Origin: Rhizobium freirei PRF 81
GTDB lineage: Bacteria > Pseudomonadota > Alphaproteobacteria > Rhizobiales > Rhizobiaceae
DNA: 64,000 bases
Assembly (NCBI RefSeq): GCF_000359745.1
Contig: NZ_AQHN01000070.1
Span: forward strand, 32,112-96,111
Direction: 5' to 3'
Every line of letters starts with the position of its first letter. Position 1 is the stretch's first letter. The notes beneath the pieces are model-generated. The model had not been told where the DNA came from and searched no databases. It saw only the letters and a list, made by a program, of their open reading frames with translations. Below are positions 26,611 to 34,980 of this stretch, in pieces. The translations under genes were made by a program, and so were the position numbers.

Positions 26611-27234
26611 TTAGAGCAACGGCCGATTCGGCATGTCGTCCAGCGAGATCACGCCGTCATGGTTGCGATCCATGCGGTCGAAGAGCTTGTTGGCGGCGTC
26701 TTCGGCTTCCTGCTTGCTGATCTGGCCGTTCTCATCCTTGTCGATGCGATGGAACAGCATCATGCCGCGCATGAAGCCTGCCTCATGCATGAAGCGTCCA
26801 TGCGGCCTGTGGTGGCGCGGACCGTTGTCGCCGTTATCGTCGGCCTGAGCCTGATCGCCCTTGGTCTGGTCGTTCTGAGCCTGATCGCCATCTGCCTTGG
26901 CGCGCTCGGCCTTCCATTCCTTGATGCGTTCCTGACGATAAGCGCGCAGCTCGCCGGGCGTGATTTCGCCGTCGTGGTTGGTGTCGATCTGGTCGAAGAC
27001 CTTGTCGACGCCGGCCTTCACCTCGTCCCGGGTGACCTTCGTGTCGCCCGGCTGGCCGAATTGTTTCAGCATGCGCACATAGACGACTTCCGGTGAAAAG
27101 CGCGGTCCGTGCCAACGTCCGCCGTGCTGACCGTCCCTTGCCTCATCGCCTTGGGCGGCAAAACTGACCTGGGCGGCAGCGCCCACCAGAAGGGCTGCGG
27201 AAAGTCCTGCAAGAAGAAGTTTTTTCCCGTTCAT
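26611..27234 (-). CDS. Secreted EF-hand calcium-binding protein
   Basis: A 207-residue protein with a clear signal peptide (KKLLLAGLSAALLVGAAAQVSFA). Three EF-hand loops are visible: DTNHDGEITPGE, DKDENGQISKQE and DRNHDGVISLDD. A low-complexity AKADGDQAQND region and a His-rich NGPRHHRPHGRF segment separate the first loop from the other two. It is likely a periplasmic calcium-binding or sensing protein. Three TGTAAC/TGAAAC half-sites lie just upstream (separate entry). Confidence 0.87.
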   Translation of the reverse strand: MNGKKLLLAGLSAALLVGAAAQVSFAAQGDEARDGQHGGRWHGPRFSPEVVYVRMLKQFGQPGDTKVTRDEVKAGVDKVFDQIDTNHDGEITPGELRAYRQERIKEWKAERAKADGDQAQNDQTKGDQAQADDNGDNGPRHHRPHGRFMHEAGFMRGMMLFHRIDKDENGQISKQEAEDAANKLFDRMDRNHDGVISLDDMPNRPLL

Positions 27235-27304
27235 CGTTTTTCCTTTCGTGTCGAGGAATGGTCAAACGATACGGCTGGCCGTTAAAAACGACCAATTAAA
27301 CCTC

Positions 27305-27330
27305 TGTAACGCGGATGAAACTTTTGTAAC
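27305..27330 (-). promoter_or_regulatory. Triple half-site upstream of the EF-hand gene
   Basis: Reading on the minus strand, GTTACA (27330-27325), GTTTCA (27321-27316) and GTTACA (27310-27305) repeat at 9 and 11 base intervals, about one helical turn each. Such tandem half-sites are typical targets of OmpR-type response regulators. The regulator is not identifiable here. Confidence 0.4.
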
Positions 27331-27346
27331 CCGTCCTGATGACTGG

Positions 27347-28051
27347 TTAAACCAGCGCCTTGAGGAAAGTGGTGAGGTCGTCGGTCACATAGTCGATGTG
27401 GTCGTCCTCGCCGGTCGTGCGCTCCCACCATTCGACGATGGCAGTCTCGAGGTTCCGCGGTACGAGCAGCACGGTCTTCATGCCGAGCGCCTTGGGTACG
27501 GTGAGGTTGCGCGGCAGGTCCTCGAACATCGCCGCCCTCTTCGTATCGACGCGATTGAGGCTCATGAACTTGTCATAGGTACTGCCGGCGGGCTTGGGCA
27601 CAAAATCGGCCGCAACGATATCGAAGATGCCGTCGAAATTGTCGAGGATGCCGAGCGCGCCGGCGGTCGCCTCGGCGTGCTTCACGCTGCCGTTGGTGAA
27701 GATGAACTTGCGTCCGGGCAGCGCCTTGATGGCGGCTGCCAGCTCCGGCTGCGGCGTCAGCGCCGAGTAGTCGATCGCATGGGCCTTTTCCAGGAAGTCA
27801 TTGGGGTCGATGCCGTGATGGATCATCAGCCCCTGCAGGGTCGTGCCATGCTCCAGATAATACTGCTTCTGCAGTTTGCGCGCGTCCTCCCGCTCCATTT
27901 GCAGCAGAGCCGAAACATAGGCCGTCATGTTCTTGTCGATCTGCGCGAAGAGATCGACGTGATGCGGATAGAGCGTGTTGTCGAGATCGAACACCCAATC
28001 GCGGATATCGGAGAAGTCTGTAGGTTCGGATAGCGTTTTTGTCTGGCTCAT
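27347..28051 (-). CDS. HAD-superfamily pyrimidine 5'-nucleotidase
   Basis: A 234-residue haloacid-dehalogenase hydrolase of the yeast SDT1/PHM8-like group. Motif I is WVFDLDNTLYP (nucleophile Asp), motif II FTNGS, and motif III/IV lies in KRAAMFEDLPRNL. Members dephosphorylate pyrimidine nucleotides and sometimes aromatic or heterocyclic analogues. It lies between argB and dapD on the same strand, a position conserved in related genomes, but is unlikely to act in those pathways. Confidence 0.88.
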   Translation of the reverse strand: MSQTKTLSEPTDFSDIRDWVFDLDNTLYPHHVDLFAQIDKNMTAYVSALLQMEREDARKLQKQYYLEHGTTLQGLMIHHGIDPNDFLEKAHAIDYSALTPQPELAAAIKALPGRKFIFTNGSVKHAEATAGALGILDNFDGIFDIVAADFVPKPAGSTYDKFMSLNRVDTKRAAMFEDLPRNLTVPKALGMKTVLLVPRNLETAIVEWWERTTGEDDHIDYVTDDLTTFLKALV

Positions 28052-28268
28052 GGCCGCGTTATGACATGCCGCCTCCGCCCAGGAAAAGGAAAATATTCAT
28101 GCTGCAGCCTATGGGGCCGCTGATGGAGATTGCCGGTTGATCCAATGCCGACTATGTTTCCACCATTGATTTCCGGGGTTTTGCTCTATTTGCCAGGTGA
28201 GGGAGGGCTTACGCTCTTCCAGGGTGTGGAGAGAAAATTGCCCGGCCGGGCTTTTCGGAGGGGATGCG

Positions 28269-29039
28269 ATGAGTCAGGTGGAAAAGGCGCAGGAGTTCGC
28301 GCGGCTGCACAAAAAAGGCGAGCCGCTAATCCTTTTCAATATTTGGGACGCCGGTTCGGCGAAGGCAGTCACGGAGGCGGGCGCGAAAGCTCTGGCCACG
28401 GGTAGCTGGTCGGTCGCCGCCGCCAACGGCTTCGGCGACGGTCAGGCCATTCCGCTATCGCTGCTGGCGGTCACCGCCAAGCTGATTTCGGTGACGAGCC
28501 ACTTGCCTCTGTCGGTCGACTTCGAGGGCGGCTATGCCGTCGAGCCCGAGGAAGTCGCCGCCAATGTCGAAAAGATCATGGATCACGGCGCCATCGGCAT
28601 CAATTTCGAAGATCAGGTGATCGGCGGACACGGCGTCCATCCCATCGAGACGCAAGTCGCCCGCATTCGCGCCATCAGGGAAATGGCCGACCGGCGCGAA
28701 CTGCCGCTCTTCATCAACGCCCGCACCGATCTCTTCCTCCAGGAAAGCGATACGGCGCATCACCAGATCCTGCTCGATGATGCCTATCGCCGCGCCGATG
28801 CCTTTGCCGAGGCGGGCGCCAACGGCTTCTTCGCCCCCGGTCTTGTCGACCCGGAGCTGATTGGGGCGCTCTGCGAACGCTCGTCGCTGCCGGTCAATAT
28901 CATGGTGCGCCCGACGACACCCGATAACGAGACCATGGCTGGTCTGGGCGTCAGCCGCATCAGCTACGGCCCGGCGCCCTATCGTTCGGTCATGGGAATG
29001 CTGAAGAGCGAGGCCGAAGCAATCTATCGGCACAATTGA
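28269..29039 (+). CDS. Isocitrate lyase/PEP mutase family protein
   Basis: A 256-residue TIM-barrel enzyme of the isocitrate lyase/phosphoenolpyruvate phosphonomutase superfamily. Visible elements are LILFNIWDAGSAKAV, the SVDFEGGYA metal-binding block, GINFEDQV and FINARTDLFL. The KKCGH motif of true isocitrate and methylisocitrate lyases is not seen, so the reaction is uncertain; oxaloacetate or phosphonopyruvate-type chemistry is possible. The frame opens at 28197, but the ATG at 28269 has GGAGGGG upstream. Confidence 0.83.
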   Translation: MSQVEKAQEFARLHKKGEPLILFNIWDAGSAKAVTEAGAKALATGSWSVAAANGFGDGQAIPLSLLAVTAKLISVTSHLPLSVDFEGGYAVEPEEVAANVEKIMDHGAIGINFEDQVIGGHGVHPIETQVARIRAIREMADRRELPLFINARTDLFLQESDTAHHQILLDDAYRRADAFAEAGANGFFAPGLVDPELIGALCERSSLPVNIMVRPTTPDNETMAGLGVSRISYGPAPYRSVMGMLKSEAEAIYRHN

Positions 29040-29053
29040 TTGATAGGACTGCA

Positions 29054-29081
29054 AGCGCTCCGTGGGACACCAGGGAGCGCT
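29054..29081. terminator. Hairpin between convergent genes
   Basis: AGCGCTCC and GGAGCGCT form a perfect eight-base-pair stem with a 12-base loop between the convergent mutase-family gene and argB. No clear T-tract follows on either strand, so it may be a weak terminator or an mRNA-stabilising hairpin. Confidence 0.45.
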
Positions 29082-29089
29082 AACCTCTA

Positions 29090-29977
29090 TCAGGGAACGA
29101 TCAGCGTGCCGGCGCCGCGCTCGGTGAAGATTTCGAGCAGCACCGAGTGAGCCGTCTTGCCGTTGAGGATGACGACGCCCTGAACGCCGGCCTTGATGGC
29201 GTCGATGCAGGTTTCGACCTTCGGGATCATGCCGCCGGAAATCGTGCCGTCGGCGATCAGCGCATGCGCCTGGGCGACGGACAGTTCCTTGATGAGCTGG
29301 CCCTGCTTGTCGAGGACGCCCGGAACGTCCGTCAGGAACAGCAGGCGCGTGGCGCTGAGCGCACCGGCGATCGCACCGGCAAAGGTGTCGGCGTTGATGT
29401 TGTAGGTCGCGCCGTCACGGCCGGGAGCGACCGGAGCGATGACGGGGATCATTTCCGACTTGGCAAGCAGGTCGAGCAGCGTGCGGTCGACTTCAACCAC
29501 TTCGCCGACGAAGCCAAGATCGAGCACGCGCTCGATGTTGGAATCCGGATCCTTGATGGTCTTATGCGCCTTTTCGGCGAAGACCATGTTGCCGTCCTTG
29601 CCGCAAAGACCGATCGCCCATTCGCCGGTCTGGTTGATCAGCGCGACGATTTCCTTGTTGATCGAACCGGCAAGCACCATTTCGACGATTTCGACCGTCT
29701 TGGCGTCGGTGACGCGCAACCCGCCTTCGAATTTCGATTCGATGCCCATCTTCGTCAGCATGGCGCCGATCTGCGGGCCGCCGCCATGGACGACGATCGG
29801 GTTGACGCCCGACTGCTTCAAAAGCGCGATGTCGGCCGCGAATGCCTTGCCGAGCTCGACATTGCCCATGGCGTGACCACCGTATTTCACGACGATGGTC
29901 TTGTTTTCGTAACGCTGCATGTAAGGCAGCGCCTGTGCGAGCAGGCTGGCTTGGAGTTCGCTGTGGGCTTCGGACAT
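29090..29977 (-). CDS. argB: Acetylglutamate kinase
   Basis: A 295-residue amino-acid kinase that phosphorylates N-acetylglutamate in arginine synthesis. Family motifs are VVKYGGHAMG (phosphate binding), VVHGGGPQIG, the RVTDAKTVEIVEMVL segment and NINADTFAG. The N-terminal helix (SLLAQALPYMQRYENKTIV) is of the type found in arginine-sensitive hexameric enzymes, so feedback inhibition by arginine is likely. Confidence 0.96.
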   Translation of the reverse strand: MSEAHSELQASLLAQALPYMQRYENKTIVVKYGGHAMGNVELGKAFAADIALLKQSGVNPIVVHGGGPQIGAMLTKMGIESKFEGGLRVTDAKTVEIVEMVLAGSINKEIVALINQTGEWAIGLCGKDGNMVFAEKAHKTIKDPDSNIERVLDLGFVGEVVEVDRTLLDLLAKSEMIPVIAPVAPGRDGATYNINADTFAGAIAGALSATRLLFLTDVPGVLDKQGQLIKELSVAQAHALIADGTISGGMIPKVETCIDAIKAGVQGVVILNGKTAHSVLLEIFTERGAGTLIVP

Positions 29978-30157
29978 GATGCATCCTTCGAGAATGTTCG
30001 CGGCCTTTTATCTCAAGTTTTTGACAGAGGGAATAATGCTGTCGGCATAAGTTGATGCAGTGTCACACTAGCGCCGTCAAAATTGATCGCGTCGGCGAGC
30101 TTGCCAGGCGGCGCTTTTCTCTTAAAGATGGCATAGGTGTCGCGACCGGGGAGTTGG

Positions 30158-30697
30158 ATGGCAACCGAGGAGATGGAAGCGCTTATCGGCCGCGTCGCCA
30201 TGCGTGACCAGAAGGCCTTCGCCGCGCTCTACAAACGCACAAACCCGAAACTCTATGGTGTTTGCCTGCGTATCATCGGCAACAGGGCGGATGCGGAAGA
30301 AGTCTTGCAGGAAGTCTACATCAAGATCTGGCAGCGGGCCGAACAGTTTTCCGCCGCGGAAGGGTCGGCAATATCCTGGCTGACAACGATTGCGCGCAAT
30401 CGTTCCATCGATTTTGTCCGCGCCCGCAAGCCGGTGGCTGACGAAATCGATGCCGCCTATGATCTTGCCGACGGAGAACCCGACCCCGAAGAACAAGCAG
30501 TCGTGAAGGGAGAGGGGAGGCGGATTGACAGCTGCATGGAAGAGTTGGAAGCTGATCGCGCCCGGGCTGTTCGCAGCGCCTATGTCGAGGGCTTGAGCTA
30601 CCAGGAACTCGCCGATCAACACTCGGTACCTTTGAATACCATGCGCACCTGGCTGCGCCGGAGCCTGATAAGACTAAGAGAGTGCATGGACAGATGA
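30158..30697 (+). CDS. ECF sigma factor
   Basis: A 179-residue extracytoplasmic-function sigma factor. Region 2 spans about residues 15-85 (ALYKRTNPKLYGVCLRIIG, DAEEVLQEVYIKIWQRA, WLTTIARNRSIDFVR). Region 4 spans about 120-175, with helix-turn-helix YQELADQHSVPLNTMRTWLR. GTG 30137 is an alternative start, but GGGGAG just before 30158 favours the ATG. The stop overlaps the start of a membrane anti-sigma factor gene (ATGA), the standard arrangement for a sigma held at the membrane until a signal arrives. Its group resembles the SigK/RskA type. Confidence 0.9.
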   Translation: MATEEMEALIGRVAMRDQKAFAALYKRTNPKLYGVCLRIIGNRADAEEVLQEVYIKIWQRAEQFSAAEGSAISWLTTIARNRSIDFVRARKPVADEIDAAYDLADGEPDPEEQAVVKGEGRRIDSCMEELEADRARAVRSAYVEGLSYQELADQHSVPLNTMRTWLRRSLIRLRECMDR

Positions 30698-31407
30698 GTA
30701 CGCCCGATCAAAGCAAGGGAGGCCGCTCCCGAGACGAAGTCCTGGCAGGAGAATACGTGCTTGGCGTGCTCTCGCTGGAGGATCGGCAGAAGGTCGAGCG
30801 CCGCATGCGCAGCGATCGCCAATTTGCCGCCATCGTCAGCCGATGGGAGCAGAACCTCTCGGAATTCAATGAGGAATACGAAGCGGCGACGCCCGCGGCT
30901 ACGGTATTCCCGAAGATCGAAAAGCGGATTTTCGGAGAAGTCGCCCGCGGCGCCTATCTCTGGAATTCGCTTCTTCTCTGGCGCTCGGTCGCCTTCGGTT
31001 CGCTGTTTCTCGCGGCCGGGGTTCTGGTCTTTGCCATTACGAACGAAAGCGCCTTGCGTCCCTCCCCAGGCAAGCAGCTCTCCGCATCCCTTGCCGGCCA
31101 GAACAGCCCCATCAATCTTCTTGCCAATTATGACGTCGCCAACAGGCGTTTGAAGGTGACGCCGGTCGCTGCGGGCAAGTCCGGCGAGAAGTCGCTGGAG
31201 CTCTGGCTGATTCGCGGCAGCGATCCAGCCGAGGCGCTGGGCATCCTGCCGCAGACCGGCGATGGCGAAATCACCCTGTCGCCGGACCTTCACGGTAAGT
31301 TGACAGAGGGCGCCATCATCGCCGTCAGCGTCGAGCCCTTCGGCGGCTCTCCGACCGGCAAACCCACGGGCGATGTGATCGCGTCCGGCACGATCCACTT
31401 GCCCTGA
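30694..31407 (+). CDS. Membrane anti-sigma factor (RskA-like)
   Basis: A 237-residue protein. The cytoplasmic N-terminal part (DEVLAGEYVLGVLSLEDRQKV) is the conserved sigma-binding helix of RskA-type anti-sigma factors. One transmembrane segment lies at about residues 97-118 (SVAFGSLFLAAGVLVFAIT), and the C-terminal periplasmic domain has the WLIRGSDPAEALGILPQTGDGEI pattern split over its sheet. No HxxxCxxC zinc motif is present. It is translationally coupled to the sigma gene and followed by a secreted fasciclin-domain gene that may be in its regulon. Confidence 0.87.
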   Translation: MSTPDQSKGGRSRDEVLAGEYVLGVLSLEDRQKVERRMRSDRQFAAIVSRWEQNLSEFNEEYEAATPAATVFPKIEKRIFGEVARGAYLWNSLLLWRSVAFGSLFLAAGVLVFAITNESALRPSPGKQLSASLAGQNSPINLLANYDVANRRLKVTPVAAGKSGEKSLELWLIRGSDPAEALGILPQTGDGEITLSPDLHGKLTEGAIIAVSVEPFGGSPTGKPTGDVIASGTIHLP

Positions 31408-31475
31408 CGAATTTCGCCTCGCGAAAGGCAACAGCGGCTGAAACTCTTTTTGATGCGCTCCGTATCTTTTTCCGA

Positions 31476-31491
31476 CCCCGACTGATCGGGG
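31476..31491. repeat. Inverted repeat upstream of the fasciclin gene
   Basis: CCCCGA and TCGGGG flank CTGA about 24 bases before the fasciclin-gene start. It could be a short leader hairpin or part of an operator. No T-tract follows, so it is not a typical terminator. Confidence 0.4.
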
Positions 31492-31514
31492 TAACAAGAG
31501 GAAGAGGAAACGTT

Positions 31515-32072
31515 ATGATCAAGACCGTGTTTCGCGTTGCCGCCGTCGCCGCAATGCTGTCTGCCGCCGCCAGCCTTGCCTATGCCAAGGATCCCATGGT
31601 GGGCGGTGCGGCGATGTACGCCAGCAAGAACATCATTCAAAACGCCGTGAATTCGAAGGATCACACGACGCTGGTCGCTGCCGTGAAGGCGGCCGGTCTC
31701 GTCGACACCCTTGAAGGCAAAGGCCCCTTTACGGTCTTTGCTCCGACCAACGAAGCCTTCAAGCAACTGCCGGCCGGCACTGTGGAAACGCTGCTGAAGC
31801 CGGAGAACAAGGAAAAGCTGGTCAAGGTGCTGACCTGCCATGTCGTTGCCGGCGATGACATGGCCGCCGCCCTCAAAAAATGGACTATGAGCAAGGGTGG
31901 CGAATACGACCTGAAAACGGTCGGCGGCTGCACAATCAAGGCCATGGACAAGGGCGGCAAGCTGACGCTGACCGACGAAGCCGGCGGCACCGCTCACATC
32001 ACCATCGCCGACGTCAAGCAGTCGAACGGCGTCATCCATGTCGTCGACAAGGTGTTGTTGCCGAAAATGTGA
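31515..32072 (+). CDS. Secreted fasciclin (FAS1) domain protein
   Basis: A 185-residue protein with a signal peptide cut after about residue 24 (AAASLAYA-KD). One FAS1 domain follows: LVAAVKAAGLVDTL, the H1 box GPFTVFAPTNEAF, and the H2 region IHVVDKVLLPKM. Single-domain FAS1 proteins in rhizobia include Nex18, linked to symbiosis, and similar envelope proteins. GAAGAGGAAA precedes the ATG. Position behind an ECF sigma/anti-sigma pair suggests co-regulation, as seen for FAS1 genes beside SigK-like systems. Confidence 0.9.
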   Translation: MIKTVFRVAAVAAMLSAAASLAYAKDPMVGGAAMYASKNIIQNAVNSKDHTTLVAAVKAAGLVDTLEGKGPFTVFAPTNEAFKQLPAGTVETLLKPENKEKLVKVLTCHVVAGDDMAAALKKWTMSKGGEYDLKTVGGCTIKAMDKGGKLTLTDEAGGTAHITIADVKQSNGVIHVVDKVLLPKM

Positions 32073-32147
32073 TCCTCTGCGGCAACACGGCCGTCGCTCC
32101 TGCCTGGCGGCGTAGCGAGCGGCGGCTTCATTCGGCCGGCACGTTTT

Positions 32148-32807
32148 TCAGACCTGGATGCCGACCGTGAGGCCAATGGCCTCGCGCAGTTCCTGAAGGC
32201 CCACGCCCTTTTCCGAGGAGGTGGCGAGAATACCGGGATAGGCGGCGGGGCGCTTGCGGATTTTTTCCGCGGTGTCGGCGAGCAGTTTCGGCAGGCCCGC
32301 TTCCTTGATCTTGTCCGTCTTGGTGAGCACGATCTGATAGGAAACGGCGGCCTTGTCGAGCAGGTCGAGGACCTCCGCGTCGTTCTTCTTGATGCCGTGG
32401 CGGCTGTCGATCAGCACGTAGACGCGCTTCAGCGTCGTACGCCCGCGCAGATAGTCGAACACCAGCTTGGTCCAGGCATCGACCTGATCCTTCGGCGCTT
32501 CTGCATAGCCATAGCCGGGCATGTCAACCAGCGCCATCGGCGGCAGGTCGCCGCCTTCACCGGAAAAGCCGTCGGGGACGAAATAGTTGAGTTCCTGGGT
32601 GCGCCCCGGCGTATTCGAGGTACGCGCCAGGCCCTTATGTCCGACCAGCGCATTGATCAGCGACGACTTGCCGACGTTCGAGCGCCCGGCAAAGGCCACT
32701 TCGAACGGCCCTTCCGGCGGCAGGAACTTCATCGACGGTACGCCGCGGATGAAGATCCACGGACGCCCGAAAAGCGGCTTGTCATCTTTTGTCGTCTGGT
32801 CGGCCAT
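32148..32807 (-). CDS. engB: Ribosome biogenesis GTPase EngB (YsxC)
   Basis: A 219-residue TrmE-Era-EngA-like GTPase needed for 50S assembly. G1 is AGRSNVGKSS, G2 the conserved TSNTPGRTQ, G3 DMPGYGYA, G4 TKTDK and G5 ATSSEKGVG. All are intact. Co-directional argB and yidC lie on either side but are separated from it by oppositely oriented accessory genes. Confidence 0.96.
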   Translation of the reverse strand: MADQTTKDDKPLFGRPWIFIRGVPSMKFLPPEGPFEVAFAGRSNVGKSSLINALVGHKGLARTSNTPGRTQELNYFVPDGFSGEGGDLPPMALVDMPGYGYAEAPKDQVDAWTKLVFDYLRGRTTLKRVYVLIDSRHGIKKNDAEVLDLLDKAAVSYQIVLTKTDKIKEAGLPKLLADTAEKIRKRPAAYPGILATSSEKGVGLQELREAIGLTVGIQV

Positions 32808-32987
32808 GCTCTCGGTCTTTTGCTTGGATTAGGGGATTGGCTTCGGGGTTTTATCCGCGAAAGTCAAGTTTTGATCGGCGAGCCGAGGCCGGCCGCGCGA
32901 TGGCGCCTGCGGAATTCGATGCCATCGGCGCAAAATGCGCAATTGCTGCACCACACGGCCGCGAGGGCCGTGCTAAGGCTCGACACC

Positions 32988-33818
32988 ATGAAGACTGCAA
33001 CGGAACAGAGCTATCGCCGCCGCATCGCCAGGGTCATTGAAGCGATCATGCTTGATCCTTCGGCGCCGCATTCCATCGAAAGCCTGGCCGCCGTCGCCCA
33101 TTTCTCGCCGTTTCATTTTCATCGGCTCTACCGGGCGATGACGGGTGAAAGTGTTGCTGCCACGATCCGGCGCGTACGGCTTGCGCAGGCGGCATATCAG
33201 CTGGTTGCAAACCCGGTTTCGATAACGGAAGCGGCGCTTGAGGCCGGCTACGACAGTTCGCAGAGTTTCGCTCGCGCCTTTCGCAGCCTGACAGGCCTCA
33301 GCCCGACGGAGTTTCAGATGCAGCAACAGTCGATTGCGGCAAACCTGCCATCGGTCGCGGTTGGCGATCGGCCGCACGTCACGATATTCGGCTTGTCGCA
33401 CGAAGGCCCGGCTCAGACGATCCCGCACACTTACCGCCGTCTCGCGCTGAAATTATCGGAACGAGGGTTGGACTGGAGCGATCTCACCCGCATCGGCGTT
33501 GGCTCCGGCGATCCGGAACAGGACGAGGGGTTTCGCTATTTTGCCGGCGTAGTACTTCTGGAAAATAGCCCTGTCACGGAAGGGCTCGAGCGATGCGATG
33601 TGGCAGGAGGCCGTTATGCCTGCTACAGGCTCGTCGGACCCTATGCGCTGATTTCCTCGACCTTCCAGACACTGTTCGGCAGCTGGCTGCCGCAAAGCGG
33701 TTTCGAGCCAGATGACCGCCCGGTCATCGAGCTCTATCTCAATCATCCAACCAAGGTGATGGAGCATGAAATCGCCACCGATCTGCTGATCCCCATTCGC
33801 GTCGCCAGTACCACCTAG
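32988..33818 (+). CDS. AraC-family regulator with GyrI-like effector domain
   Basis: A 276-residue protein. An N-terminal AraC/XylS double helix-turn-helix (about residues 8-105: SIESLAAVAHFSPFHFHRLY, then ITEAALEAGYDSSQSFARAF) is followed by a GyrI-like/SbmC effector domain (about 118-276). The domain order, with DNA binding first, is that of Rob/SbmC-type multidrug-sensing regulators. The reading frame stays open far upstream to 32397, but the family start is the ATG at 32988. It is divergent from engB and precedes a secreted hydrolase gene it may control. Confidence 0.87.
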   Translation: MKTATEQSYRRRIARVIEAIMLDPSAPHSIESLAAVAHFSPFHFHRLYRAMTGESVAATIRRVRLAQAAYQLVANPVSITEAALEAGYDSSQSFARAFRSLTGLSPTEFQMQQQSIAANLPSVAVGDRPHVTIFGLSHEGPAQTIPHTYRRLALKLSERGLDWSDLTRIGVGSGDPEQDEGFRYFAGVVLLENSPVTEGLERCDVAGGRYACYRLVGPYALISSTFQTLFGSWLPQSGFEPDDRPVIELYLNHPTKVMEHEIATDLLIPIRVASTT

Positions 33819-33923
33819 GCACTCTCTATCGTTGACATCCCAACCCTGAGCGAACGGCTGGCCGTGAAACGGTTCGCCGACGCTTGTTCTTTTGACTTTC
33901 ATCATCCTGTCCGGAGAAGAAAA

Positions 33924-34880
33924 ATGCGCATTTCGAAAATTGGGTTTCTCATCGCCTTCGCCTTGACTTCAATATCGGCTCAAGCCGCAGGCCTGGCGTC
34001 GATCAACGTGCCGGCTAGCGACGGTAGCCCCGCCTTGAGCGGCTTCGTCTGGTCGCCCTGTGCGACGCCGCCTGGCGAGGTGCAACTGGGGCCAGTTGCA
34101 CTGTCCGCCGTGCGCGATTGCCCGATTGCAGGCGAGAAGCTGCCGTTGGTGATCGTGTCGCATGGACATGGCGGCGGCTCCCTCAATCACCACGATACGG
34201 CGGAAGCCTTGGCGGATGCGGGTTTTCTGGTGGTCGCGTTAAACCATCCCGGCGACAATTTCTCCGATCTCAGCCGGGCGGGCGAGATCTCGATCATGTT
34301 CCAGCGACCAGCGGATGTTAAGCACCTGCTCGACTTCATCCTCGGCAAGTGGTCGGGCGCGGCAAAGGTCGATCCCGATCGCATCGGCTTCTTCGGCTTC
34401 TCGCGAGGCGGCTATACCGGTCTCGTGCTTGCCGGCGCGGTTCCTGATTTTCGCGATCCCACAGTGCCTTGCCCAGAACCTGCCCCCATTTGTGGCGAAA
34501 TTCGCCGGAATGAAATACCGGCTGAGCCGCTTGCCCGCGACGAGCGCATAAAGGCGCTCGTGCTTGCCGATCCGTTGAGCTTCTTTACGAACAAGGAGAG
34601 CCTGAAGGCTGTCGATGCGCCCATTCAGCTCTGGAGTTCGGAGCATGGCGGCGATGGCGTGCTGCCGGCGAGCGTTGCGGCACTGGCCGCCAATCTGCCT
34701 GGCAAGCCCGACTTCCACGTCGTGCCCGCCTCCGCCCATTTCGCCTTCCTGGCGCCATGTCCGCCTGCTTTGGCCTCATCGCAGCTGGAGATCTGCAAGG
34801 ATCAGGATGGGTTCGACAGGGTCTCGTTTCACAGGTCGTTCGATGCTGAGCTCCTGGCCTTTTTCCGTCGGCACCTCTGA
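33924..34880 (+). CDS. Secreted alpha/beta hydrolase
   Basis: A 318-residue protein with a signal peptide (MRISKIGFLIAFALTSISAQA). Its alpha/beta-hydrolase core is related to dienelactone hydrolase or PAF-acetylhydrolase-like proteins. Features are the oxyanion-side VSHGHGGG, the nucleophile elbow GFSRGG with Ser near residue 159, and a late His in PASAHFAFL. Cysteines near residues 48, 65, 175, 182, 279 and 291 could form disulfides. GGAGAAG precedes the ATG. The substrate is unknown. Confidence 0.83.
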   Translation: MRISKIGFLIAFALTSISAQAAGLASINVPASDGSPALSGFVWSPCATPPGEVQLGPVALSAVRDCPIAGEKLPLVIVSHGHGGGSLNHHDTAEALADAGFLVVALNHPGDNFSDLSRAGEISIMFQRPADVKHLLDFILGKWSGAAKVDPDRIGFFGFSRGGYTGLVLAGAVPDFRDPTVPCPEPAPICGEIRRNEIPAEPLARDERIKALVLADPLSFFTNKESLKAVDAPIQLWSSEHGGDGVLPASVAALAANLPGKPDFHVVPASAHFAFLAPCPPALASSQLEICKDQDGFDRVSFHRSFDAELLAFFRRHL

Positions 34881-34950
34881 GCACGTCCGCATCCGAAGTG
34901 CTGTCCCAAACCTGCGCCTCATCTCGGCGGCAAACCCATTGCAGAAAAAG

Positions 34951-34976
34951 AAAAGCCCCGCCGAAGCGGGGCTTTT
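34951..34976. terminator. Bidirectional rho-independent terminator
   Basis: AAAAGCCCCGC and GCGGGGCTTTT form an 11-base-pair stem around the tetraloop CGAA. The A-tract on one side and T-tract on the other make it work on both strands, between the convergent hydrolase and yidC genes. Confidence 0.92.
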
Positions 34977-34980
34977 GCAT

